Shown piece after piece: positions 24,067 to 35,700 of a DNA stretch of 64,000 nt (positions are counted from its first letter, which is position 1; each line of letters begins with the position of its first letter). The notes under the pieces are model-generated. The model was not told the DNA's origin, did no database searches, and saw nothing but the letters and a program-made list of their open reading frames with translations. The position numbers and the translations under genes were made by a program. Source of the stretch: Syngnathus acus. Lineage: Eukaryota > Chordata > Actinopteri > Syngnathiformes > Syngnathidae. The stretch is taken from the NCBI RefSeq assembly GCF_901709675.1, contig NC_051087.1, positions 11,436,384 through 11,500,383 of the forward strand. The letters are read 5' to 3'.

Positions 24067-25246
24067 ACATGGCTTCGTTGTCAAATAGTACCTCTAAAAA
24101 TATTAACATTTGGGGTGAGTTGAATTATGAAATATTTTATGGTTATATTGTTGTTGGTTTGTTTCAAACCCTTTGTTGTTGGGTAAGGATAGTGGATATT
24201 TTTTACTTAGAAAAATGCATGATCAGAAATTAAATATATTAAGAGCACGTATTTGCATCCATCCATGCATGTATTTTGTCCATTAAAAATGCCATTTTCT
24301 TATCTGGTTAGCAAGTGTGTGGTGCTATGTGGCCCCCAATTAGCACTGATGAAATAAGATAGCCTCCTACCACATTTAAGTTGCCTTTCCCTGATCTAAA
24401 ACATGACAGCGCTAAACACTCTTCACCCACTTGGCGGTGGGAACGCAGTTTCCTTCGTGAACTGTCATTAGCATAACAATACTGAGAAGACAGCTGAATT
24501 TATTTGGTTGAAGGTATTTTAATTACCAGTTAGAAAGTTGGCTGGCTGAGCATAAACTCCTTTGAGTTTTTTTCCCCTTTATTTTCCTCTGGCTTACGTT
24601 GCTATACACATACACACACATAGGTGTACAGCCCATTGCACGGGGGCCACTGGAGCCACAGTCTCGACAAACAATGTCCCATTCAGCTCTTTATGAATAA
24701 TTAGGGGATGAGTGTTGGGAGAGGCGGACACTTGTTTATTCAGTTAGAATAGCTTTAGCGATGGCTGTCTGCAAGTGATACAGAGATGTCAGAGGAGCTT
24801 ATGGGCTTTTGTGACATTATTTAAAACGAACACTGACGAAAGAAGTGTACACATGGGAAAATCCTCAGTCAGTGTGCTGTGGCATCCCAAAACATTACTA
24901 AATGATAAATGGAGTTCTCAATGTGAGAATTGTCAAGAAGTGGAACACAAATTAATTATGCATCCTGACAGTTTGTAACTTTACATCACGGTCCTGTTGG
25001 ACTACCTTTTAAGCATGTAGTGTAATGATCGCTGTCTAATGAAAGTCTTTTACCCCCCTCCCCCCGAAACAGCAAAACACTGTTTCACAGTGTAGTATAT
25101 TTTTCAAAAACAGTTGTATGATTTAGCTCCAGGAATGCAAGGTGAATCAATCACTTTTTTCACTGTAATCGCTGCAGTGTTGGCTACAGTACACATCCAG
25201 GAGTGGGGCATTAGGTCAGTGAGCAGAGTGGTGGAGAGGGGGAAGA

Positions 25247-25284
25247 CCCCCACCCACCCACCCACCCACACACACACACACACA
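25247..25284. repeat. (CCCA)n(CA)n microsatellite
   Basis: Four to five CCCA units merging into CA repeats. Seen directly. Confidence 0.95.
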
Positions 25285-27433
25285 AAACATTAAGCATTAT
25301 GAACAGGTTTGCCACATTAGATAAAAGAAATATATGCCTTTGATTTTGAAGAGTTGTGGCAGCGAGTGTGGGCATTCTGTCTGCATACGAGGGCATCCTT
25401 CCACTCCAATTGTTCATTTTCAGGTTGTGTCCTTCAATGGTCGGCTGAACTCACTGGGCCTTTTTATATACTATGGAGCATTGTGTACTGGTGGTGTGAA
25501 ACCTGTTCGTCAGAGTGCAGAAAAACATTCTTGCCTCTTGCACCAAATGTTAGGTTTATTTGAAATCTGTCAGCTCATATGGCTTTGCCATCAAATGTGT
25601 ATACACGATACTTGGACAGGATATACCATATGCCAATGTTGAACACAGTTTTGTTTTCTTTCATTAAAAAAAACATTATTTTGTTGTTCTAGTTGAACAG
25701 TAATGAAAAATATTTATACTATTTGAAGATATATTCTATTTGGAAAAAAAAACCCTCATATATATATATATGTATATATTTTTTTTCCTTTGGTCATGTT
25801 GAAAATGTGATATCTGCCCTATGTTGGTGTTTAGTCATGGGTGAGCAGTGTAAAGAGAAAGGGCCTTGGAACACATCCATAGGTGTGAAGGAGCCTGTGA
25901 TGAAAACAATGGTGTTTGAGGTGTTGTTGCTGACCCAAATTGATTGCAGTCTCTCGCTGATATAAAAAAAAAAACACAGGAAAAGTGATCATAAACAACC
26001 ATCCAGTTTGAAGATATGAAGACAGAGTCCAAAGTGTTGTTTCCCCTTGTCAAAAAAAAAAGCAAATGTTTCATATTTAACAGAAACTGACATCTGCATT
26101 GATGACTTTACCTGCAGACATAATCCAAATCAGTGTGGGTGGGCTTTGTGTTCTTTGCTGATAGTTTGGTAGAGGACACTCAGTGCCTCATTCCCAATTG
26201 CGTTGTTGATGGTAGGGGAAAGATAGAAAGGCATAGAAGTCACTTGATAATCATAAACTCCACATGAATCAGACAGTGTTTGCAAACCACCAGAGCATCC
26301 CCGCAGCAAGCCTTGCTAAATGCACAATCTACTGCCTTGAAACTTTTCCCTTACACTGTGAGCTGTGTTCAGTGGTCTCGTTCTTTGTATGGAGTCCGGT
26401 GCGTGTTTGAGTCATGTTTCTGCAGCCATATAAATTCCCTTTTAATTGTTGAGTGAGTCTAAATCTTGCATGAGGCTTGTGGTTTCTCCATTAGACTAGC
26501 TCACCCTGCCATCTCACTTGCCTCTCTCTGCTTCCTCTGAAACTATCTGAGGGAGGAATGAAACAGCAGTCAAGTCCATTGTTGTTGCAGGTAACTGGCA
26601 AAAAACAAAGTTCTGTGATGCTGGGGATCCTGAAAAAAAAACCTGAGCGTACCAAATTGTGGCACATAATTCTGATTATGCACCTTGATGCATCTGGATG
26701 CAGTTGAACTCAAACGTTCACTGCTGTCATGAGAAAAGGAAGAAAATAACTGCGATCACTCACAAGATAGTAGAGACGATATGCATGCCTTCGCCATTTT
26801 GCAGCTAAAATTTAAAAGAATAGTACTTCCTGTGAAGTCGTGAAGGATATGAAAGGTTACAGTCTTCTAGTTGAAGCACAACAAGATAGTATGTACACAT
26901 ATTCCTGTGGACTGCGCAGTCAAGCATGTGAAATATATCCAATGGGAACTTGTTCTAAACAGCATTCCATTAATGCTACAAGATCTCCTGCCAATTTCCA
27001 GCCATCACAGTGCCCATAAAAAAATCCTAAAGCCAATAACTCCCCTGAGGGTAATAACTTGTTCTTAATGGTGTTGTGCTTCTGTTTCGTCCTTTATTAT
27101 TGTGGACCGCAATCTGCTGTAATGCAGGTGCATCACAAGTTTCTCAGATTCCCCTCAAGTCTTAACTCTCCTCTTTCACGCATACACACTCACCCCCACC
27201 CCTTTCCAACCCCTCGCTTTAATTGTTGGCCTTATTTCAGAAGGAGTCACCATTTTTCAGTTTCACTCCCTAGGGGATTGAAATATGTGGGCAAAAGGCA
27301 TGTGAAGAGAAGTCAGTTTGATTAACTCAAAAGATTTTTGGCATCAGTCCTGAGCCTATCCTATAAAATGAGTTTTAATGAGTGCATGCTCTTTTTAAGC
27401 CTTGTTTGTTCATTAATCAATTGTTATGCCATG

Positions 27434-27447
27434 CCAGCAGATGGCAG
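27434..27447 (+). promoter_or_regulatory. CTCF-like motif
   Basis: CCAGCAGATGGCAG matches CCASYAGRKGGCRS throughout, in the same orientation as the motif at 24053, and lies 230 bp before the hAT MITE. Occupancy is unknown. Confidence 0.35.
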
Positions 27448-27676
27448 TAAAGATAAGGTATCGCTTGGGATTTAGCTAATAGGGTAATATAACAGGGTGT
27501 ATAATTAATGTCAGAAGTATCCCCAGATGCATGCAGGTGACCTCTGTCGCTACTTGCCAGTTAGGGTGTTGTTATACTTGCTCCTCAACTCCTATGCTCA
27601 TGTAGGGTGGGATTTGCATGTAGTGCAGGTTTAATGTCATGACACAAACATGGGTCACACAGTGCATGCTATATGC

Positions 27677-28002
27677 CAGGGGTGTCAAACAAATTTTTTT
27701 TCGCAGGCCGATTGTAGTCATAGCTTCTTTGGGAGGGCCATTATGACTGTCAACCCAGATAAATGTATGAGCACCTCATATTATATACAGTAAAAGCTAC
27801 AAAACAAACTGACAAACAACTCGTTTTCAAATCAGACGAGTAAAAACTGGTCAAATATTTAAAAAAAAAGATATTAAAAGTAAAGACAATTTGCAATTCT
27901 AGTAATGACACACGAATTTGATGCACAATTTGTCTTCGTGGGCCACATAAAATGATGTGGCGGGCTGTATCTGGTCCCCGGGCCTTGAGTTTGACACCTA
28001 TG
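27677..28002. mobile_element. hAT-type MITE with 8-bp target duplication
   Basis: It starts CAGGGGTGTCAAAC and ends GTTTGACACCTATG, inverted copies with two mismatches. It is flanked by CTATATGC (27669-27676) and CTAGATGC (28003-28010), an 8-bp duplication with one change, the hallmark of hAT insertion. The interior is AT-rich and non-coding. The CAGGGGTGTCAAAC end is typical of vertebrate hAT MITEs (family knowledge). Confidence 0.9.
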
Positions 28003-28238
28003 CTAGATGCGATCTTCTGATTAGGACACTTTGGCGCTGAAGGGGGGCGTGGGCGTGGTGGTAATGGAGGGTGGTTGTCAGTCCTGCTATGGGGGGCCCA
28101 TTATGCAGAGCATATGCTATATGTTCTGCTTTGTGTGACATTTTAAAAGGCCCCGGGTGAAATATTTCAAATTCATCTATATCATTATCATTACTCATTA
28201 TGATTAATATAATTTAAAAATTTAATTTGTGGAAGCCA

Positions 28239-28332
28239 AAGCTTCTTCCTGCATGAGCAGTATCAAATATTGTGAGAAATAGAATGACTAAAGCTTCTTC
28301 TTGGATGAGCAGTATAAAATAGAATGACTATC
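28239..28332. repeat. 52-bp tandem duplication
   Basis: AAGCTTCTTCCTGCATGAGC at 28239 recurs at 28291 as AAGCTTCTTCTTGGATGAGC, followed in both by AGTAT.AAAT and AGAATGACTA. The second copy lacks a short TTGTGAG-containing segment. Confidence 0.85.
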
Positions 28333-28430
28333 ATGCAGGGATTTTGTTGTGTTGCCTTAATAATGAGGCGTTTGCTGAAAATAAAAGCAATCTGAAGCTT
28401 GGATTTCTGTTATTTTATAGAATCTGCATT

Positions 28431-28535
28431 GATCAAATTATTAGGTACACCCCGGATAGTTGCATCTAGGCCTCATGAGTGGGGTGGCAATATTGGTCAA
28501 ATCATTAGGTACACCCCAGATTCTCATCCCTGGCT
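28431..28535. repeat. 64-bp partial direct duplication
   Basis: GATCAAATTATTAGGTACAC at 28431 recurs at 28495 as GGTCAAATCATTAGGTACAC, both continuing CCC. A weaker third echo (GGGACACCCCCA) is at 28570. Confidence 0.75.
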
Positions 28536-28539
28536 GACT

Positions 28540-31500
28540 CCTTGTGGCAGCCAAACTCTCCAAAATATCAGGGACACCCCCATATTCTTGTCTACAGGCG
28601 TCTCCAATTGAGCAACCAACAACCACATTGAACAAAACATGAGGTAGCATCAAGGATCCTCTCACATGGAGTTCAAAAAGCTGAAGGCGTTCTCTCTGCC
28701 AGTTAAGCTTTACAGAACATTTGCATGAAGGCAGATATTATACCACACATCTTTTCCTCCATTAGAGTAACCCTTTATGACTGGAAAGCGGGGGATCCTA
28801 AACAGGTTGTGAAACCTATTAGATCAATGTAGTGTGGTATGAAGGATCTTAAGTGACTTGGCTTCCAACTAGTCCAACATCAGTCAGTCTGGAATCTGAT
28901 GGACTTTTTTCTCTGTAAAAATCCCACTCCTAAAGCTACACTGCATGGCATAGTTTTCAGAGCATTCTTCGGCATTCTCTTACTGTCAGCATGGAAGTAT
29001 TACAACATTGACCAGTGATTCTAATAAACCCAATGCTGAAGGCGTTGAGCATTGTTACAAATCTTTTAGTCAGCTGCTGATGTAAGTTTGTTGGATTTGT
29101 TCTTACACCTGGGGTATAAAAGCACTCTGTGTTCGCTCGCCTGTAGATATAGTCCCTGCAGTTTAGCAAGACTTTTCTGTTGAAGTAGAAGAAAAGGAGT
29201 TGGCTGTATTGATTAAACCTTTTGAAATTGTCTTCTAGTAAGACTAGACTTATGACAGATTTTGAGTTTCTGTAAAAAACAAAAGTCAATGTGTTCAGAT
29301 TCTATAGATTAGAATCTAGATTCCACTATCGATTGCGCTCGTTTATCACGATATGCAAAGCTAACTCATAATACAGAAAAAGTAATGTTAACCCACCCAG
29401 TGATGGTTAAGATCATGAATGCATCTCTGAAGAAAACAGGTGTTTTTGTTTTGTTTTGCCTTGAAATTTTCAGTGCCTCAAACCGCTTCACAGTCCTTTT
29501 GAAATGTTTTTCTCCCAAGAACGACTATGTCTATTTGATTCTGAACAATGCAAGTGAGAAGTAGTAATTGGAGCCTTGAGTGCAAATCAGGATTTTATTC
29601 TTGTCTTTGCATTTATTATGAAATCAAATTTTACCCCCTAACAGTGTCTTGCAGGAAAATACATATTTTTCGGAGGGGCAACAGCAGGATTCAAACATAT
29701 TACCTTCCCTTAGGACTGAAGCCATCACTGTTTTACACACTACACAAAGTGTAAAATAAAATAATGTAAAATAATTGACTTTTTGCATTAAACAATTAGA
29801 AAATTTCGTATCTTGTCTTTTTTAATTTGAATTGCTTTATTTTGTGTTAAAACAAAACGTTCCAAAACCAATAATAGCGAAAACAATACATTTTCTTTCC
29901 CTCACTTTAGCAAAGATCTATTTAGAACTTCTTCTTGTGTTTAACAACAAAATGTAGTTAAAAAAAAAAAAAAAGATTTAAAAAAAAAAAAAAAGTTCAA
30001 CATTGAAGCTGTCATCGAATCAACAAATAACAAGCTTAAGTAGATAGCTGTAATCTCACTTGTCTTAAGATATTTTTAGTTTCCAATCAATGGATGATTA
30101 TAATTGAAATGATGTTCTCTCTGTAATCCATGCTGCCATGAATAAACAGAAGAAATATAAATATTCTCACATAGAGCACAGTGTATGTACCATGTAGATT
30201 ATTGTATGATTGTAAATTACAGTGAAGATAAGAGCTAGAAAACATGTAACTTATTCCTATTGTTAAATCTTACTGTTGGCTCGCCACTGGGCTCCACTAA
30301 ATAACAGTTTAGGATTGGCGTTGCCATGACGACCATGACTTGATTGCTTGCCCTAATCTCCTCTAATGTGCCCTAATACTCTCACTCTCTTAATGTGTCC
30401 AGTGAATGAGTGATGTAGAGTCACGTGAAGCATTTCCTGCACTTTTAACATCAAAATAGATATTAAACATTGAAATATGCTATTGGTTTCTTGCTTACCA
30501 CTCTTTCCCAAAGTTGTGGTTTTCATGGCTCCAGAGGGCTGAACAATCCCTATACAAAATTTCTAAAGTTTATCACGAGGAAATGGCCGAAAAATAGCTT
30601 CACAGAAAAATAGTGTTGTAGTGGTGTTGTAAGTTAAGCATAAAACGTTTCCCGTGGCTTTTAATGTTTTATTTTAGACTTTAATCTCAGCGGTTAGTAC
30701 TCCGCGCTCCCAAACCAAAGGAGCGTGTTCGATGACCAAGTTCGGTGTACACCACAAGAGTGAAAATCCACCGCACGGTAATGAGTTGTCCGCTATGATG
30801 TTTGGGAGACACCAAAAACAGATTTGTTGTTTTTAAATATTTAACTAAAAAAATAATAAAACAACTGTGAACATGTGAATTCACCGAACCGTGAGTATGC
30901 GGGGGTCGCCTCTAAGGTAAACATAATTTGCTGAATGTAAGTACACATGTTTGGCTAAAACTGTATTTACAGATACAACTGCACATTTTTTGTGGGACGT
31001 TAAAGATATCAAAGCTGGATTTTGCACATGTATCAAGTGTTGGATTAACCTACTAAAGCAGTGTACATTGGCTACACGGCACTACAGTTACTGTGTAGTC
31101 TTGATGAACTATTAAGTCGACTGTGCCTGGGTCAGGATGGGTTTTGAGCCCCTGCTAAAAATTGGACAAGTTTTGAGCGGCAGGTGGCATAGGGGGAATA
31201 GCTGGAGGCTTCCTGGAGAAATACACACACACCATGCCCACGACACAAGCCACATGAAGTCCCACTCTAAACTGGCAGCTTTTCACAGGCAGCAGTGTTG
31301 ATTTGCTTTGTTATTGTATTATTAAATTCTGATTATTTCTTCCATTAAATCTATTAATGTTTAGAAAAATTTTCCAACAATTCATGAGTTCTCAAGCACT
31401 GGGGGCAATATATGTTTGTAGCAGTGTACAATTATAGCAATGATGTCATGTTTATCTTTCAGAAAGAGCACACCAGTGTCTATAAGAAGGAAATATCTAT

Positions 31501-31867
31501 TTTTCCAAGCCTCAGGGATCCCTACTCAATGGATATGTACTAAGTTTGAAATGACAGGCTTCTATGTCAATTAATGGAGTATTGATATGCTCTGTGCTTA
31601 CTGTGAAATTTAAGGCTTTTATTATTACAGTAAATTTAATGTGTTCATTATTACACTTCTATGGCCCACTGAGTTATTTTGGGCTACTTGGCATGGTAGA
31701 TAAACTATTCAGTGCAACACTGCAGCTTAGCCCTGGATATCCTCATCAATACATTGCATTAGCTAATGCATATTCATAGCATATTCAGTAGTACAAAGAG
31801 AGAGAGAGAGTTGCACTGATAAGCAGCTGCTTGGTGAGCACTGCCATAATACAACACTGTAAACAAT
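28540..31867. other. no gene recognised; TATA-like word and two poly-A tracts
   Basis: GGGTATAAAAG at 29112-29122 is a strong TATA match but is not followed by a convincing coding frame. Two 15-bp A-runs at 29960-29974 and 29980-29994 are separated by GATTT. The 110-codon minus frame at 28957-29289 shows no domain. Confidence 0.5.
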
Positions 31868-32235
31868 GCCAGAAATATTGAAACAGCAAGGTCAATCGCT
31901 TTGTTTTTGTTGCACACTGAATTTGGATTTCCGATCAAAAGATGAATATGAGACAAAAGGTCAGAATGCCATCCTTTATTTCATGGTATTTGCATCTATA
32001 TCTGTTAAACAACTCAAGACGGAGCACCTTTTGTTTGACTCCACCTACTTTTCAAGTGAGCAAAATTATTGTAATGTGACTAATGTGTGTTGCCCTTAAG
32101 ACTGATTGTCTAAACATTAGTTCGTGCTTGAGTTACACCTGTGAAAACTGCATTGGCTGTTAAGAAAAACGACATTCTTGATATTAAAAGCAACATTCTG
32201 AGAAGAAAGAACATAAATGCGCAGTGTTTTTTTTT
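31868..32235 (+). mobile_element. Tc1-like transposon, 5' fragment
   Basis: AATATTGAAACAGCAAGGTC, GATGAATATGAGACAAAAGG, TTAAACAACTCAAGACGGAG and CACCTTTTGTTTGACTCCAC follow, in order, the untranslated left part of a common fish Tc1-like element (remembered consensus). The right part reaches the region where the transposase would start (ACTGCATTGGCTGTTAAGAA) but no open frame survives. Confidence 0.6.
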
Positions 32236-33879
32236 GATACATCGGTTAATGGGTTCCATTTGTTTGCACTGGCATGGCGTCATACTACTCTTCTTTAATA
32301 CAGTTGTCAGAGAGATTTCCATCTCAAACAAGAAATTGTGCTAATGTTTAAATTCGCTCAACATTTCTCAAAGAAAGATAAAATTGTGGGTTCACCATAG
32401 GGGAGATACTTAGTAAAGGCTCAGCCTTTTTCCAGTGAGAGCTCATGATCCATCAAGCCTCTCTCCCCCTGTTGCAGATCAGTAAGATTGCTGCTGCCGA
32501 TATTCTCCCATACATTCTACAGTAATCAGCCTTGAACATGCGCTGTCGAGTTGTGAGACTGGAAGACGTGTTGGGTCAGCAACAGCATTCATGTTAACAG
32601 ATATTTGAATGTGACTGGAAGATACTTGCAGCAACATTTCCACACAAAATGTGTACAGTCTAAATATGCAGCTCAGGTTAGAAAACATTTTTTTGATTTG
32701 GGGTGAAGATGTACTATACTCAAAACAAAACATACAAACATAAACGAAAAGAGATGGTGATTAAGAGAAATAAGGAAGTGGAAAGGGGAAAAATAGGTTG
32801 CATTAAAGTAATGTGTTTCAAAGGTAGTGAGGCAGAATCACAATGCTGAAAAAAAAGTGACAGGGTTACACAATTACAGTATATTGTACTTTTTTTCTGA
32901 AAGATTAAAAAGGGTAGCAAAAAGGATAATGTCATAGTGGATAAGAGGAACATATAGATAAAGAGCCTGTCAGGCATTGAGAAAAAGGGGAATGACATTA
33001 GAGGACAAACCAAGTGAACGGAAATAAGAAAAAAGGCACATTCTGATCCCCCAAAACATTGATACCTATTGAGAGAAATAGTAGAGCAGATTCACTTCAC
33101 TCCCTAAGTCGTCATTATAAAAAAATAGACAGTCGTCATAAAATGAAACCTCACACTGGCCCTCTAGATATCATCAAATGAGCAGCATACTTTCTAGCTC
33201 ACTCCGGTTGCCATTCACCTCCTGTGTATTGAAGTTACAAGCAAGAGCAAAGCACAGAATGCAAGTTGAGAAGGGAGAACAAGAGAGGAAAAGAGCTGAC
33301 AGTTAAAGGAGCATAGCGTTCGTGTGGAGTTGTTCCCCTCACAAGATGGAAGGCTTGGAACAGAAGGCGAGAGCAGCGGGGTGGGTGGGCCGAGCGGGAA
33401 GCTTCAGAATTATTAACGTATCGTATGTCACAAGAGATGGAAAAGCAAGGGAGGGGAAATTACATCTGCAAATGAACCTGAGAAACCCGGTGCTGCAGGA
33501 GTTTATTAAGTGATTCGTTGGGTGCTTTCACACCTTTCACTTTCTCTGGGGCAAATCAGTTGATAGGTTTGGAAAGAATGTCGTCTCCCCAGTTCAGTTT
33601 ATGTTCACACCAGTGATGTAAAGTGAAGTTCATGCCTGGCGAGGCACTGAAATTAGAGTCAAGTGCACATTTACAAAATCATCAGCTAAACAGAAGTGGC
33701 TCAGGTGCATATTCCCCACAAATAAAATAAAAAATCGCAATTGACAAAGTGGCATATTTGAATTGGCAGCCAGATATTAACAATAAATCAGTAATTTAAA
33801 AAAAAACTAGTTTACTATAACGCTCAAAGGTTTCAACAAATGAATACGAAAACATCATTCCATTCATTTTGTGAATTGA
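32236..33879. other. no gene recognised
   Basis: The 97-codon minus frame at 32720-33013 is rich in F, L and S with no domain signature; it reflects purine-rich plus-strand DNA near 32740-33040. Confidence 0.5.
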
Positions 33880-34020
33880 AGGCATGCTGCACACTGAACT
33901 GGTTGCTAGCCAATGCAGGGCACGCTGACAAACAATCATTCACACTCTCAATCACACCTACGGACAATTTGTCAATTGGCCTACCATGCATATTTTTGGA
34001 ATGAAAAACCTCCAATTTTC
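33880..34020 (-). mobile_element. degenerate SINE-like repeat
   Basis: CACACTGAACTGGTTGCTAGCC, AATGCAGGGCACGCTGACAA, CACACCTACGGACAATTTG and CTACCATGCATATTTTTGG in the usual order. Its right edge meets the transposon fragment at 34036. Confidence 0.7.
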
Positions 34021-34035
34021 TCAAAAGCCAACAGT

Positions 34036-34365
34036 TCACCTTATAATCCGGTGCACCTTATATATGGACCGATATGGATTCGTGGATGAGGACTAATTTA
34101 TTAAAGTAAGCTTTACGTGTTTATTTTGTGTGTTGCGTGATATTAACATTTGAGCAACGTAGAGTTATTGATAGATTGTTATTGTTTTCACTATTTCGAG
34201 TGTTACTATGTTGTGATTGCATTAACGTTTGAGCAACGTTGAGTTATTTATTCTATGCGCCTTATAATCCGGTGCACTTTATATATGAACAAAGTTTTAA
34301 AATGGGCCATTCATTGAAGGTGCGCCTTATAATCCGGTGCGCCTTATAGTGCGGAAAATACGGTA
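34036..34365 (+). mobile_element. variant of the palindromic-end family (CGCCTTATAATCC type)
   Basis: Internal and terminal words are CGCCTTATAATCCGGTGC instead of CGACTTATACTCCGGTGC, and the right end is GTGCGGAAAATACGGTA. The left terminus is missing, cut near the SINE boundary. Inside, TTTGAGCAACGT(A/T)GAGTTATT occurs twice about 69 bp apart. A related but distinct subfamily. Confidence 0.75.
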
Positions 34366-34503
34366 CATTACTATTGTGATTTCATAATGTGTTGAGAGCA
34401 TATTATCGACACGTGTTCTATGTTGTTGGCCGAGCTGCTGATGCTTTTGCCCACATTGTTGCAATATTGCACCTGCTGCATCACATAAAGGCATAAAATG
34501 AAC

Positions 34504-34677
34504 TACCGTAATTTTCGGACTATAAGTCGCACCGGAGTATAAGTCGCACCAGCCATAAAATGCCCAAAAAAGTGAAAAAAAAACATATATGTGTATATAA
34601 ATCGCTCCTGAGTATAAGTCGCCCCCCCACCCAAACTATGAAAAAAAACCGCGACTTATAGTCCGAAAATTACGGTA
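34504..34677 (-). mobile_element. 174-bp palindromic MITE, copy B
   Basis: Reverse orientation of copies A and C, with the same TACCG...CGGTA ends, the same G7 (here C7) run and the same GCGACTTATA spacing. Only a few bases differ over the whole length. Confidence 0.93.
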
Positions 34678-35527
34678 GTTTGATTAAAATAGACTTAAGG
34701 GTATCAATGTGAAAGCATTCTTAAAAGAAATTGGAAAAATGTCAGAATGTGAGTTGTAAAGGAGGTAAAAGACAAATAGTGAAAGCAAGAGGAAATGAGG
34801 AGCTAAAGGAAACACCATAGCCATAATTAAAGCTGCAGTCGAGGTCACAGTCAGGGATGCGGTGAGACTTTAATAGCTCAGCTATTTGGCCAGCGTCCCA
34901 TCATCCCTTTAACTCTGCATTAAGCTGATTACCCCCACATTTAACCAAAAATCACCGCCCACACTCGCTTAATATCACTTTGACTAAAACATTTTAGGAG
35001 AGTGGAAGAGAGAGAAAGAGGATGAAGCTGCAAATCTATTTCATCCATCCCCTTCTAAAATTTGGCAAAGGAAAATGTGCTTGTAAATGTTAAGAATTAC
35101 AACAGAATTAAAAAAAATACACAGCCATATTTATTTATCTAATCTCAACTGTATTTGTTTACCTTCAGAGAGCCACCTAAATCCCCCAGTGTGTGTATGA
35201 ATGGTGGTTCCCTGAGATGAATGGGTGACTCCACTCCTTTAATACCAATAATTGCAGCCTTTCGAGAATGACTCATTGTTTTAATGCAACAGTGGTTAAC
35301 TTTTCAATCCTACACATTAATTCTCCGCATGCTTGCTCAGATAAATACAGTCTACTGCACGGCACTCTCCTCATGCACACTCACTTGCAGTGGCCTTGGA
35401 AAGAAATCTTTGACCCCAATCATTTTAGTTAACAGAGCGACCAGGAAATTGGAACAGTAGCAATGCATTATTTCTACAAAGCCGAAGCAATCCATTGCTC
35501 TGTTTTGTTCACAATACGTATCAAACA
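34678..35527. other. no gene recognised
   Basis: A moderately GC-balanced stretch at about 34830-34990 stands out mildly from the AT-rich background; no motif supports a call. Confidence 0.5.
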
Positions 35528-35700
35528 GAGCAGCATGGTGGAACACTGGTCAAAATGTCCGCCTCACAGTTCAGAGGTGCAGGGTCCAATTCTGGCTCCG
35601 GCCTTGTTTGGAATTTGCAGGTTCTCCCTGTTCCTGCGTGGGTTTTCTCCAGGTACTCCACTTTCCTGCCACTTACCCGTCGATGTGAGTGTGAATAGGC
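35528..35700 (+). mobile_element. SINE-like repeat head, plus strand
   Basis: GAGCAGCATGGTGGAACACTGG and GTCCGCCTCACAGTTCAGAG form the tRNA-like head; GGTCCAATTCTGGC sits at the B-box position; GGTTCTCCCTGTTCCTGCG and GGGTTTTCTCCAGGTACTCC are the body. Truncated at about half length. The open frames across it are artefacts. Confidence 0.78.

Larger units (their letters stand above)
23901..27676. other. no gene recognised; two CTCF-like motifs and a (CCCA)n(CA)n tract
   Basis: Mostly single-copy-looking AT-rich DNA. The simple repeat at 25247-25284 and the two CTCF-like words are listed separately. A stretch near 24640-24780 with TATGAATAATTAGG is less AT-biased than its neighbours but cannot be called conserved without a comparison. 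Confidence 0.5.

Noticed and set aside
28957-29289. 110-codon minus-strand frame
   Set aside because: No domain; it crosses the TATA-like region without any matching promoter on its own strand.
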